A DNA stretch of 64,000 nucleotides from Aestuariirhabdus sp049985285 (GTDB taxonomy: Bacteria > Pseudomonadota > Gammaproteobacteria > Pseudomonadales > Aestuariirhabdaceae). Location: contig NZ_JBNIEU010000001.1 in the NCBI RefSeq assembly GCF_049985285.1, positions 1,116,001-1,180,000 on the forward strand. The letters run 5' to 3'. Of this stretch, positions 51,985 to 60,756 are shown in pieces. The translations under genes were made by a program, and so were the position numbers. Under the pieces are notes generated by a model that saw only the letters and a program-made list of their open reading frames with translations, had not been told where the DNA came from and made no database searches. Position 1 is the stretch's first letter; each line of letters opens with the position of its first letter.

Positions 51985-52839
51985 CTACTTGCGCAGTAAC
52001 AGTACCGGTATAACGCTGTTGCCGATCATTTTTGACGTGTTGCTGCCGACAAAAAAGTCGCGGATACGGGAATGGCCGTAAGCCCCCATCACCAGCAGGT
52101 CGATGTTGTTGTGTTGCCGGAACTGCTCCAGGCACTCCAGCACTACGCCGTCAACCAGATGCCCCGTAATCTGGTGGCCACTGTCCAACAGAAGGTCGAC
52201 GGCCCGCTGCAGCGTGTTCCGGTTTGCTTCGCTGTCACCATCAACCATGACAATATGCCCTGGCATGGATTTTAGCAGCGGGCTTGTGGAGATACGCTTG
52301 ATCGCCTTGTTGGCGGTTTCACTGCCATCGTAAGCGATCATGTAGTTTGTAGGCCGAACAAACTCACCAACGGTTACCAGAATCGGGGTGTGGATCGCAC
52401 GCACCACGCTTTCGAGATGGGACCCGATCGCCTGTGCGTTGATGTCGTGATCATTGCCCAGTCGGCCCATCACGAAGAGCCGGGCATCGGCTTCGCACGC
52501 TACCAGCTCCTCCATCAGGTTTCCATGGCGTTGCTTCAGGGCGACGTCGGTGGCACCCAATGCAATGGCACGGGCCTTGGCGTCTTCCAGCATATGCTTG
52601 CCGTGCTCCAGCGCCAGCTTTGCGCGCTTCTCGTCCAACAGGGTGAGCTCATCGAGCAGGTGTTCGCGACTGCCCAGCCCTATGGCGCCGGATAGATCCT
52701 CCTTGGCCGGGGCGTTGGGTTTTTCCAGTACATGAAGAAAGGTCAGGGGAGCGTCCAGTCGGGTGCCTGCCCAGGCGGCAGCTTCGCATACGGATCCGGA
52801 AATTGCCGAGCCATCAATGCAGGCGGTAATGTTGATCAT
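51985..52839 (-). CDS. Tandem universal stress protein
   Basis: The 284-aa protein has two UspA folds in a row: the first starts INITACIDGSAISG, and the second starts NYMIAYDGSETANKA near residue 157. It ends in GAYGHSRIRDFFVGSNTSKMI, with the ATP-binding-type G-x-G/S-x9-G-S/T elements. It is downstream of a SulP transporter gene on the same strand (22 bp), a common pairing. It probably modulates the transporter or responds to energy state. Confidence 0.9.
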   Translation of the reverse strand: MINITACIDGSAISGSVCEAAAWAGTRLDAPLTFLHVLEKPNAPAKEDLSGAIGLGSREHLLDELTLLDEKRAKLALEHGKHMLEDAKARAIALGATDVALKQRHGNLMEELVACEADARLFVMGRLGNDHDINAQAIGSHLESVVRAIHTPILVTVGEFVRPTNYMIAYDGSETANKAIKRISTSPLLKSMPGHIVMVDGDSEANRNTLQRAVDLLLDSGHQITGHLVDGVVLECLEQFRQHNNIDLLVMGAYGHSRIRDFFVGSNTSKMIGNSVIPVLLLRK

Positions 52840-52861
52840 TGTTCTATCTCCGATTAATCCG

Positions 52862-54352
52862 TTAATGTCCGGCCATCATTTTTTCGACCTCTTCGGGCTT
52901 TCCATAAACCCCGAATTTATCAACCACGGTTTGTGTCGCTTCGTTCATTCCGATGACATCAACCTCCGTACCCTCGCGGCGAAACTTTACCACCACCTTA
53001 TCGAGGGCCGCCACCGAGGTGATGTCCCAAAAATGCGCCTGGGAGAGGTCGATTGTGACATGCTCAAGGGCCTCTTTAAAATCGAAAGAGTTGGTGAACT
53101 GATCCGACGATGCGAAAAATACCTGCCCCACAACCTGATAACGGCGGGAGCTGGTGTCGTCGTTGGTTTGGTTTTTGACGACCATAAAGCGACCAATTTT
53201 GTTGGCAAAAAACAGCGACGCCAACAGTACGCCAACAAATACCCCGATCGCCAGGTTATGGGTCGCAACGACCACCGCGACCGTTGTAATCATCACAATA
53301 TTGGTGGATAGAGGGTGCTTCTTGAGGTCTCGAAGCGAGTCCCAGGAGAAGGTACCGATGGAGACCATGATCATGACCGCTACCAGGGCGGCCATGGGGA
53401 TCTGCTTGAGCCACTCGTCGAGGAACACCACCATAACAAGCAGCACGAACCCGGCAGTAAAGGTGGATAGTCGACCGCGGCCACCGGATTTCACGTTGAT
53501 GATCGACTGGCCGATCATGGCGCAACCAGCCATGCCCCCCAGCATTCCTGCGCCGATGTTGGCGATGCCCTGACCCTTGCATTCACGGTTTTTGTCGCTG
53601 GGGGTATCGGTTAAATCATCGACGATGGTGGCGGTCATCATCGATTCCAGCAGGCCCACCACAGCGAGTCCGGCGGCGTAGGGGAAGATGATGACCAGGG
53701 TTTCAAGCGTCAGCGGAACATCTGGCCATAGAAAAATGGGCAACGTATCGGGTAACTCCCCCATGTCACCGACGGTTCGAATATCCAGCCCCAACACCAT
53801 CGCAACGGCGGTCAGGCTCAGAATACACACCAGCGGCGAGGGCACCGATTTACCAATAACGGGTAGCAGCGGGAACAGGTAGATGATACCAAGGCCCGCA
53901 GACGTCATGGCGTAAACATGCCAGGTGACGTTAGTCAGCTCCGGCAGCTGGGCCATAAAGATGAGGATCGCAAGGGCGTTGACGAAGCCGGTGACCACCG
54001 AACGTGAAACGAAACGCATCAGGCTTCCCAGCTTCAAGTAACCCGCGCCGATCTGCAATACGCCGGTTAATAGCGTCGCGGCCAGCAGATACTCGAGACC
54101 GTGCTCCTTGACCAGGGTGATCATTAGCAGCGCCATAGCACCGGTGGCGGCACTGATCATGCCGGGCCGACCGCCTACGAAAGCGATGACCACGGCGATG
54201 CAAAAGGAGGCGTAAAGGCCGACCTTGGGATCAACTCCGGCAATAATGGAGAAAGCGATCGCTTCGGGCACCAGCGCCAGCGCCACGACGATGCCGGCCA
54301 GCAGGTCATTTTTAATATTGGAGAACCAGTCTCGCTTTATGGTTTCGATCAT
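52862..54352 (-). CDS. SulP-family anion transporter with STAS domain
   Basis: The 496-aa protein has about 12–14 helices and SulP landmarks: DLLAGIVVALALVPEAIAFSI at the start, SAATGAMALLMITLV, and GMAGCAMIGQSIINVKSGGRGR before the middle. A C-terminal STAS domain (about 400–496) follows. It moves sulfate, bicarbonate or a similar anion, probably with sodium or protons. The ATG at 54352 has AGGAA upstream; the longer open frame is rejected. Confidence 0.9.
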   Translation of the reverse strand: MIETIKRDWFSNIKNDLLAGIVVALALVPEAIAFSIIAGVDPKVGLYASFCIAVVIAFVGGRPGMISAATGAMALLMITLVKEHGLEYLLAATLLTGVLQIGAGYLKLGSLMRFVSRSVVTGFVNALAILIFMAQLPELTNVTWHVYAMTSAGLGIIYLFPLLPVIGKSVPSPLVCILSLTAVAMVLGLDIRTVGDMGELPDTLPIFLWPDVPLTLETLVIIFPYAAGLAVVGLLESMMTATIVDDLTDTPSDKNRECKGQGIANIGAGMLGGMAGCAMIGQSIINVKSGGRGRLSTFTAGFVLLVMVVFLDEWLKQIPMAALVAVMIMVSIGTFSWDSLRDLKKHPLSTNIVMITTVAVVVATHNLAIGVFVGVLLASLFFANKIGRFMVVKNQTNDDTSSRRYQVVGQVFFASSDQFTNSFDFKEALEHVTIDLSQAHFWDITSVAALDKVVVKFRREGTEVDVIGMNEATQTVVDKFGVYGKPEEVEKMMAGH

Positions 54353-54592
54353 CTGGATTTCCTGCGTGTTGGGGTGATGGCGGCGAACCTCCCGCGTCAG
54401 GGGGGAGGGCAAACATCGGATCTGAAGGTGTTTATGCGGGCTGTAAAAGCATGCACTACCGCGCCAGCGGGACGGATTATTACTATCCGCCTTGGCCGCG
54501 GTGGTTACCTGCCCGGATCAAGTCGAGCCTATGACAATAGGGGCGCGCATACTACGCTAGATCGGGGTCAGAGTAAATGAGGTGGCCAGGCC

Positions 54593-55450
54593 TTAGGTGG
54601 CCTCGTTGGCTTCGCGCAGGCGCTCTACCCGCGCCTGCTCCTCGTCGAAGGCCGCTTTGATCTCCATTAACACCGAATCGACGTCGGCGGCCTGGGTATC
54701 CTCTTTGAACAGGCCGGATAGTTCGCTCTCCGGTGTCAGTTCACCCTCTTCATACAGCGCCCAGATCTCCTTGGCGAACTGGGTGTTCAGCAGATCCGGG
54801 GCGTACTGGCCGTAATAATCGCGCATATTATTGATATCACGGGCCAGCATCCACTGGGCATGATTGTTGGCGGCGGCATCGACCGCCTGGGGCAGGTCGA
54901 TGATAACCGGACCATAGGCGTCGACCAGCACGTTGAACTCGGACAGGTCTCCATGCACCAGCCCGGCACAGAGCATACGCACGACGTCGCGAATGACCGT
55001 TGCGTGGTCTTCGCGCGCCTGCTCGGCAGACATGGAAACATCGTTAAGGCGCGGAGCCACCAGCCCGTCTTCGCCGGTGATCAGCTCCATCAGCAGTACG
55101 CCGTCGAAACAGCCAAAGGGCTGGGGAACCCGGACTCCGGCCGCAGCACAGCGGTAGAGTGCATCAACCTCGGCGTTATGCCAGGCATCTTCCTGTTGCT
55201 TGCGGCCGAATTTGGAACCCTTCTCCATCGCGCGGGCACGACGGCTGTTGCGCACCTTGCGCCCCTCCTGATATTGAACGGCCTGATGAAAGCTGCGCTG
55301 ACTGGCCTCCTTGTAGACCTTGGCGCAGCGGATATCATCACCGCAGCGTACCAGGTAAACGGACGCTTCTTTGCCGCTCATCAGGGGGCGAATAACCTCG
55401 TCGACCAGGCCATCCTCGAACAGGGGTTGGATTCGTTTGGGGATCTTCAT
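54593..55450 (-). CDS. RIO1-like serine/threonine protein kinase
   Basis: The 285-aa protein has the RIO kinase core. SGKEASVYLVRCG is the ATP loop and CAKVYKE holds the catalytic Lys. HGDLSEFNVLV is the catalytic loop with the Asp, and VIIDLPQAVD is the metal-binding DxP motif in place of DFG. It matches the proteobacterial 'PA4780-type' RIO1-like group. Substrates are unknown. It stands alone. The 240 bp before it (54353–54592) show no recognisable feature. Confidence 0.9.
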   Translation of the reverse strand: MKIPKRIQPLFEDGLVDEVIRPLMSGKEASVYLVRCGDDIRCAKVYKEASQRSFHQAVQYQEGRKVRNSRRARAMEKGSKFGRKQQEDAWHNAEVDALYRCAAAGVRVPQPFGCFDGVLLMELITGEDGLVAPRLNDVSMSAEQAREDHATVIRDVVRMLCAGLVHGDLSEFNVLVDAYGPVIIDLPQAVDAAANNHAQWMLARDINNMRDYYGQYAPDLLNTQFAKEIWALYEEGELTPESELSGLFKEDTQAADVDSVLMEIKAAFDEEQARVERLREANEAT

Positions 55451-55612
55451 GGCGGCCCTTATACAGGTAACGGGATAAGGATGGAATAGCAGAGGCCGAA
55501 TTCTTGCCTGTTTAGTAACCAGTAAAGGCGGGTTCCGGCTTGCAAAAGAGTTTCAGGGATACGGCCATCCTGTCCCACCTCGGAGCAGCATAGCTCCGGT
55601 ACCGGGCCCCCT

Positions 55613-56353
55613 CTACTGGACCAGCCAGGGCCAGTGCTTGTCGGTGATTTGTGCGAGTTCACCATCGTTGGTCATCGCCAGCAGCGCCTCTTCGAGAGGG
55701 GGGATCAAGGCGGCATTTTTTTTGTGCAGGTAATGGTAGACGGGAACAATCTGCACCGCAGGCGACTGCAGGGTAACCTCGGGGTAATCCGCTTTGTTGA
55801 TCTCTTTTTGGGCGTTGATTTTTGACAGCACAATCACATCTACCCGGTCAGCAACCAGTAATTGGAACAGGCTTTCGTTGGTATTGGTGGATACGGTATT
55901 CATCCCCTCGGTGCCTTTGTCGGTAGTGGCGATTCCTCGTCGGATCCCGATTTTAACCCCCCTCAGGCTGTCCCAGCCGTGGATCTCGAGGGGTGTGTTT
56001 TTGGTATAGGCCTGCCAATGGGAGAGAAAAATAGGGATGTTGACCGGAATAAGCGAGGGGAAGCGCTTTTCCAGCCCCTGGGTTCTATACAGCTCGCCGT
56101 CGGTTAATCCGGAGCTGGATGCTTTAAGAGCTCGCGCCGCGGGCAGTGGCTGCACCTCGATCGAGTTCCCGGCCCGCCGATAGGCTTCGGTCAATACCTC
56201 GGTGGCAAAGTCGGTGAAGGCTGAGTTTTCTATGGCGGAGAAACGAAGCGGCGCTGCCGCAGGAGCCTCGGTGACAACACAGAACAGCAGTAGGGTACCG
56301 AGAATGTAACGCCCCAGGGCGCCGGGCCGTGGCGCTGGTGTCTGTTGCTCCAT
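55613..56353 (-). CDS. Periplasmic solute-binding protein, family 3-like (lone)
   Basis: The 246-aa protein has a signal peptide (ILGTLLLFCVVTEAPAAA) and an SBP_bac_3 pattern: TDFATEVLTEAYRRAGNSIEVQPLP and the hinge GWDSLRGVKIGIRRGIAT, then LFQLLVADRVDVIVLSK. AAGGAGG precedes the ATG at 56353 at good spacing. No permease or ATPase genes adjoin it. It is the third such lone binding protein in the window. Confidence 0.8.
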   Translation of the reverse strand: MEQQTPAPRPGALGRYILGTLLLFCVVTEAPAAAPLRFSAIENSAFTDFATEVLTEAYRRAGNSIEVQPLPAARALKASSSGLTDGELYRTQGLEKRFPSLIPVNIPIFLSHWQAYTKNTPLEIHGWDSLRGVKIGIRRGIATTDKGTEGMNTVSTNTNESLFQLLVADRVDVIVLSKINAQKEINKADYPEVTLQSPAVQIVPVYHYLHKKNAALIPPLEEALLAMTNDGELAQITDKHWPWLVQ

Positions 56354-56662
56354 GCTATCGATACCTCCTTGCAAGCGCGTGTAGCGCATTGGGCCAGAGG
56401 GCCCCGTCGGCACGCTCTGAGTATACTAGCCCCGCTTGACCCCGGGCTCAACGCCAACCTGTGAGTTCTGCGGGCAAAGCCCAGCGCTCAAAGGGACTCT
56501 CCCCGGGGTGAAGATGTCGTGGGTCGGGCATGTGTTTCAGAAACAAATAAGCCTCGCCTTACGGGGCCTTTGAGTTCATCCAGACGGTACTGGATGATGA
56601 TGTGGTGCCCGGAGGCCCGAACCTGTAAACCGTCGAACCACCGATACGGTCGGTTGATTTTA

Positions 56663-56695
56663 GAAACAAAAAAGCCCCGCAGTGCGGGGTTTTTA
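56663..56695 (-). terminator. Repeat-unit terminator (copy 1)
   Basis: GCCCCGC–AGT–GCGGGG with an A-run on the left; on the minus strand this gives a stem followed by a U-run. It is part of the repeat unit. Confidence 0.75.
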
Positions 56696-56787
56696 GGTCA
56701 ATCCAGACGGTACTGGATGATGATGTGGTGCCCGGGGGCCCGAACCTGTAAACCGTCGAACCACCGACACGGTCGGTTGATTTTAGA

Positions 56788-56823
56788 AACAAAAAAAGCC
56801 CGCTATTGCTAGCAGGCTTTTCG
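56788..56823 (-). terminator. Repeat-unit terminator (copy 2)
   Basis: AAGCCCGCT…AGCAGGCTT forms a stem with one mismatch and a U-run on the minus strand. The stem differs from the other copies yet still pairs, so the structure rather than the sequence appears kept. Confidence 0.7.
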
Positions 56824-56914
56824 TTAACCCCTTCGGTACTAGGGTTATATATGGTGCCCGGAGGCCCGAACCTGTAAACCGTCGAACCACCGACACGGTC
56901 GGTTGATTTTAGAA

Positions 56915-56940
56915 ACAAAAAAGCCCCGCAGTGCGGGGCC
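56915..56940 (-). terminator. Intrinsic terminator of tRNA-Phe
   Basis: On the minus strand GCCCCGC–ACT–GCGGGGC is followed by a U-run, about 35 nt after the encoded CCA of tRNA-Phe. It is the first terminator of the repeat array. Confidence 0.85.
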
Positions 56941-56974
56941 TTTGAGTTCATCCAGACGGTAATGGATTGTTATG

Positions 56975-57050
56975 TGGTGCCCGGAGGCGGAATCGAACCA
57001 CCGACACGAGGATTTTCAATCCTCTGCTCTACCGACTGAGCTATCCGGGC
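56975..57050 (-). tRNA. tRNA-Phe(GAA)
   Basis: The 76-nt minus-strand tRNA has acceptor GCCCGGA/TCCGGGC, D-arm AGCTCAGTCGGTAGAGC, anticodon loop TTGAAAA in stem GAGGA/TCCTC (anticodon GAA) and T-loop TTCGATT, with CCA encoded. The order yggX–tRNA-Phe downstream of mutY is the same as in Pseudomonas. Confidence 0.97.
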
Positions 57051-57061
57051 AACGGGGCGCT

Positions 57062-57090
57062 ATTAAACCGTCCAGACCGCGTTGAGTCAA
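57062..57090 (-). promoter_or_regulatory. Sigma-70 promoter of tRNA-Phe
   Basis: On the minus strand -35 TTGACT (57085–57090) and -10 TTTAAT (57062–57067) are 17 bp apart. A GC-rich discriminator follows, and the tRNA begins 11 bp downstream. Confidence 0.85.
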
Positions 57091-57158
57091 GGGCTCCGAC
57101 CGCTTTTTTTGGTGCTTGTTTGTATGGGTCTAAATCCGCTCCACCAGTGCAGTGGACT

Positions 57159-57434
57159 TTAGTCCTTCGTCTCGGGAACGTAGCCTTCTGCCTCCTCGAA
57201 ATCCTTGCCCGCGAAATAGTTATCCATCTGCGTCATCAGGAACTTTCGGTCGGCGGGGTTCATCATACTCAGCTGCTTTTCGTTGATCAGCCGGGTCTGG
57301 TGGGCTTGCCAATCCTTCCAGGCCTCCTCGCAGATGTTCTCGTAGATCCACTGACCTTTGGCACCGGGATAGGGTGGAACGACGAGGCCGTCGGCCTCTT
57401 TATTCAGCTTGGCGCAAAATACGGTGCGGGACAT
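57159..57434 (-). CDS. yggX: Fe(2+)-trafficking protein YggX
   Basis: The 91-aa protein starts MSRTVFCAKLNKEADGL, with the single conserved Cys7, and contains WKDWQAHQTRLINEKQL. Both are full-length YggX signatures. YggX helps iron supply and protection of Fe–S clusters during oxidative stress. Its position after mutY, an Fe–S enzyme, is conserved in gammaproteobacteria; the gap is about 46 bp. Confidence 0.95.
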   Translation of the reverse strand: MSRTVFCAKLNKEADGLVVPPYPGAKGQWIYENICEEAWKDWQAHQTRLINEKQLSMMNPADRKFLMTQMDNYFAGKDFEEAEGYVPETKD

Positions 57435-57480
57435 GATGTTCTCCTGGTTAGGCAGTGAGGCAGCCGGTCACGGATCAGGG

Positions 57481-58536
57481 TTATAGTCGGGTTTCCAGCT
57501 TCTCCAGCAGCATCTTGACCGGCGCTGCCAGTCCTAGATCCTGTGGTCGCTGCATGTTATACCAGAGCCAGCGTCCCTCTTCCATGATCGCCGTAATCGG
57601 CCCCCTGAGCTGGGAGTGCAATGGGGTGATCTCCAGTTGGTAATGGCTGAAGGTGTGTATAAAGCTATCCCAGCGACTGGTGGGGTTAATATCAAGGTGC
57701 CAGTATTGGGCGGCGTGGCTCACCGGGTCGCTATCGAGGGGCAGTTCGGGCAGGCTCCATAACCCCCCCCAGATACCGGTTGGCGGGCGTTTGCCCAGTA
57801 GCACCTCTCCGTGTTCGTTCACCAGTATCAGCATGCGGGTGTGGCGCAGGGGTTTGGCTTTGGCCGTTTTGGATTGCGGGAACTCGGACTGGCGACCGCT
57901 GCGTTGAGCGGTGCACTCTGTCTGCAGGGGGCAGGCATTGCAGAGGGGCTTGCTGCGGCGGCAGACCGTGGCCCCCAGATCCATCATCGCTTGGGTGTAG
58001 TCCGCCACGCGCTCGGTGGGGGTGTATTGCTCGGCGAGTTGCCACAGCCGTTTTGCCGTAGCGCTCGCCCCGGGCCAACCCTCGACCCCATCGAAGCGGC
58101 ACAGTACGCGTTTAACGTTACCATCCAAAATGGGCGCGCGTTCACCCTGGGCGATGGTGGCGATGGCACCAGCCGTAGAGCGCCCGATCCCGGGGAGTTG
58201 CTCGAGGGCATCGACCCCCTGGGGGAAGACGCCCAGCGCGCTGATACGCTGGGCGGCGGTATGCAGGTTGCGGGCGCGAGCGTAGTAGCCGAGGCCCGTC
58301 CATAGGTGCAGCACTTCGTCTTCGTCCGCCGCCGCAAGCCGCTCGACGTCGGGAAAGCGCGCCATAAAGCGCTCGTAATAGGGGATTACGGTCGCCACCT
58401 GGGTCTGTTGCAGCATGATCTCCGAGATCCATACCCGGTAGCTCGATATCTGCTGCTGCCAGGGCAGGTTCTTGCGCCCATGGCGGTCGAACCAGTCGAG
58501 CACGGCGCGACTGAACGCTGAGTGAGGTAGCGTCAT
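57481..58536 (-). CDS. mutY: A/G-specific adenine DNA glycosylase
   Basis: The 351-aa protein has the HhH–GPD core (QLPGIGRSTAGAI near residue 115, with the catalytic Asp in the MDLGATVC region). The [4Fe-4S] loop C-x6-C-x2-C-x5-C reads CRRSKPLCNACPLQTEC. A C-terminal Nudix-like domain recognises 8-oxoG. It removes adenine mispaired with 8-oxoG. The start overlaps the asmA-like stop by 4 bp, indicating translational coupling. Confidence 0.95.
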   Translation of the reverse strand: MTLPHSAFSRAVLDWFDRHGRKNLPWQQQISSYRVWISEIMLQQTQVATVIPYYERFMARFPDVERLAAADEDEVLHLWTGLGYYARARNLHTAAQRISALGVFPQGVDALEQLPGIGRSTAGAIATIAQGERAPILDGNVKRVLCRFDGVEGWPGASATAKRLWQLAEQYTPTERVADYTQAMMDLGATVCRRSKPLCNACPLQTECTAQRSGRQSEFPQSKTAKAKPLRHTRMLILVNEHGEVLLGKRPPTGIWGGLWSLPELPLDSDPVSHAAQYWHLDINPTSRWDSFIHTFSHYQLEITPLHSQLRGPITAIMEEGRWLWYNMQRPQDLGLAAPVKMLLEKLETRL

Positions 58537-60716
58537 TTGAACTTGTCGAATAGACCCTTGAGGCCGGTGCCGAATTTCTCCTCTATCTTGTCGCTCAGCT
58601 TTTTTTGCACCTCCCGGGTGGCAAGCCCGGTGAGCACGGCACTCATACGTTCGTTATCGATACCACACAGACTCCTGCTGCTGTCGAAGGGCCCTTTGCA
58701 GCGTACCGGCCACACGATATCGGCGTACTGCTCATTAATCTGGCAGGCCTCATCCTGTTCGGCCCCGTTGCCAACAATGGTCAGGCCGAGGCGGTAGTCG
58801 AGCGCTTTGTCGGGCAGATTAATCGCCCCTTTGCCCGCCAGTTTAAGGTTGTCCATCGAGGCGATAAGGTCGTCGTTGGCGGCGACACCGTTACGGATGT
58901 TGAGGCTGCCTCCCAATTGCTTGAAGGGGGTCTCCTCTGGCCCCGCCGGGTCGGTAAGGGTTTTCTTGCGCACACGGGCAACCGCACGGCACACCAGGCG
59001 GTTGAGGTCGGTACCCAGTAATGCACCCTCTTCGATGCTGAAGCGGGTGGTGCCGTTGAGGCTGTTAACCAGCTTGAGCTGGCTGTTGCCTCGGGCGGTG
59101 ATCCGGGTGCTGATGGCGGCCCGTCCACGGGCCGCCGGATCGCCCGGGCTTGCTACTTTTAGCACTTCGCTGACGTCCACCCCGTTCATCTCTACAGTGG
59201 CGCTGAGATGGATCGGCGTTTTGTTGAGATCGAGGGTAGCACTTTTGCTGAACAGGCCGTCGAAAGCGCGTCCTTTAAGCTGTTCCAGTTTTAGTAGGCC
59301 GTTTTGTGCGCTCAGTTTGAGGCTGGCATCGCTCAGGGTTACGCCGCTGGAGATCAGCTCCGCCAATGCCAGCTCACCGATTACATCCAGGGTCTTTAGT
59401 GCATCAACGGGTAATAGGGGGGAGTCGTCCCAGGGCTTGCTGGCGGCTTGCTGGTCGTTGGCTGCGGGTACTGCCGAGCCCGGGGTGGTGGGGGCCTCCT
59501 CCGCTGTTGATGATTGCTCGCTTTTTGGGGGCAGGTAATCATCGACGCTGAAACGATCACCCTTGAGGGCGAAGCGCAGGGATTGGTTGGCGATGTCGTC
59601 GAGCGCAATGCGTCCATTGAAACGGCTGCCGTCGAGGCCGAGGCTGATAGGGTCCAGGGCGATCGCGTTGTCGTCACCCTTGAGCCCGGATTTCAACGCA
59701 ATGGCCTTGAGTGCGTCCGGGTGTTGGGTGTCGATGGCAGGTTGGCCGAGGGCGTTGAGCAGCGCATTGAGATCGAACGCTGGCAGGTCGATGTTTCCCG
59801 CGTAGGTTAGCGGGCTCATGGAGGTGACGTTGAGTTGGGTGGTAGCGCGGAGGCTGGCAAGCTCCAGCACGAGGTTGTCGAGCTGAACCCGTTGCCCGGC
59901 AAGATCTGCCGTAATATTCCCCTTCAGGCTCAACGGTACAGTTTTGTCTGTGGTGGCGTCGCCGCTGAGTTGGCTTTGCAGATCCAGGTTGTGGAGCTCG
60001 TAACGCTGGCTGGCAAGGTCGACGTTTGCCTCGGCGGTAAGACGAGTTTGCAGTTCCAACCGGGGGGCATGGCTGTTGAGGGTAGCTGCAAGCTTTAGCG
60101 GGAAGGGTTTACCGGGTTCGATCGCACCGGTGAGCAGACTCATCTGCTCAAGGCGGTATTCGCTACCCTGCTGCTGGTCGAGATAATGCACCGATATATC
60201 CTGAATACGAATCTCGGCGATGCTGAGGCGGATCGGCTTGCTAGCGCTGTCTGCGGTATGGTTCGACGCGGGTTGGGTGTCCGGGGCGCTGGCCGTCGCC
60301 GGGGCAGCGGAGCCTTCGCGTTCTGGGGTGCGGACCTCCCAGTTGGCCTCGCCCCTGGCATTTTTAACCAGTTTGAGGTCGAGCCCTGCCAGTTCCAGAG
60401 CCTGCATCTCCACCTGGCCACTGAGCAGAGGCAGCAGCTTGAGCGCCGCCCGTGCGCGCTCAAGCTGCGCCAGCGGTTGCCCGCGGTTAGTAAGCGCTAC
60501 CTTCTCCAGCTCAAAGCCCAGCGTTGGGAAGATGGAGAGGCCAATATCACCATCGATCACCAGCTCCAGTCCGCTCTGTTCGCGCACCAGTTGGTGCAAC
60601 TGGGGTTTGTAGTCGTTGGGGTTGACCAGCAGCGGAATAATCACCAGCGCGGCGATGAGCAACGCGATCACCAGTAACAGGGTGATCAGGCCAACTTTTA
60701 ACAGGGCTTTCATCAA
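58533..60716 (-). CDS. AsmA-family envelope protein
   Basis: The 727-aa protein has one N-terminal membrane helix (about 6–30), LLVNPNDYKPQLHQLV and DGDIGLSIFPTLGFELEKV (AsmA N-terminal domain). The long beta-rich periplasmic part ends in the AsmA C-terminal domain (FSIEEGALLGTDLNRL, DKALDYRLGL). AsmA-like proteins belong to the bridge-like group linked to phospholipid transport and outer-membrane assembly. It heads the asmA–mutY–yggX operon. Two Ala/Thr/Ser-rich low-complexity stretches (about 135–160 and 400–425) look like linkers. Confidence 0.88.
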   Translation of the reverse strand: MMKALLKVGLITLLLVIALLIAALVIIPLLVNPNDYKPQLHQLVREQSGLELVIDGDIGLSIFPTLGFELEKVALTNRGQPLAQLERARAALKLLPLLSGQVEMQALELAGLDLKLVKNARGEANWEVRTPEREGSAAPATASAPDTQPASNHTADSASKPIRLSIAEIRIQDISVHYLDQQQGSEYRLEQMSLLTGAIEPGKPFPLKLAATLNSHAPRLELQTRLTAEANVDLASQRYELHNLDLQSQLSGDATTDKTVPLSLKGNITADLAGQRVQLDNLVLELASLRATTQLNVTSMSPLTYAGNIDLPAFDLNALLNALGQPAIDTQHPDALKAIALKSGLKGDDNAIALDPISLGLDGSRFNGRIALDDIANQSLRFALKGDRFSVDDYLPPKSEQSSTAEEAPTTPGSAVPAANDQQAASKPWDDSPLLPVDALKTLDVIGELALAELISSGVTLSDASLKLSAQNGLLKLEQLKGRAFDGLFSKSATLDLNKTPIHLSATVEMNGVDVSEVLKVASPGDPAARGRAAISTRITARGNSQLKLVNSLNGTTRFSIEEGALLGTDLNRLVCRAVARVRKKTLTDPAGPEETPFKQLGGSLNIRNGVAANDDLIASMDNLKLAGKGAINLPDKALDYRLGLTIVGNGAEQDEACQINEQYADIVWPVRCKGPFDSSRSLCGIDNERMSAVLTGLATREVQKKLSDKIEEKFGTGLKGLFDKFK

Positions 60717-60756
60717 CGGGGCTCCTTGGTTTGGGCGTATCTATATGCGTGTCGTG

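Larger units (their letters stand above)
56538..56974 (-). repeat. Tandem array of ~123-bp units carrying a tRNA-Phe 3'-end copy (rtT-like)
   Basis: Three units start at 56603, 56726 and 56852, with the same block starting in the tRNA itself at 56975 (periods 123, 126, 123 bp). Each copy has the 14 bp TGGTGCCCGGAGGC at the tRNA 3' end (one has a G for A) and a block CGAACCACCGACACG (one has T), the T-arm region of tRNA-Phe. About 17 bp of other sequence replaces the tRNA's own T-loop 3' half. Each unit also has a terminator and a conserved GTTCATCCAGACGGTA-type spacer. The last, partial unit fades near 56538. The layout recalls the rtT repeats behind E. coli tyrT. Confidence 0.85.

Noticed and set aside
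56519..56951. Overlapping open frames of 97 aa (plus strand) and 130 aa (minus strand) with internally repeated protein sequence.
   Set aside because: The repetition comes from the tRNA-derived DNA repeats and runs through terminators and tRNA-end copies. No ribosome site or known domain supports translation. A Tpr-like product, as proposed for E. coli rtT, cannot be fully excluded.
56967..57458. A 163-aa plus-strand open frame over tRNA-Phe and yggX.
   Set aside because: It is antisense to the tRNA and to yggX, which have strong family evidence.
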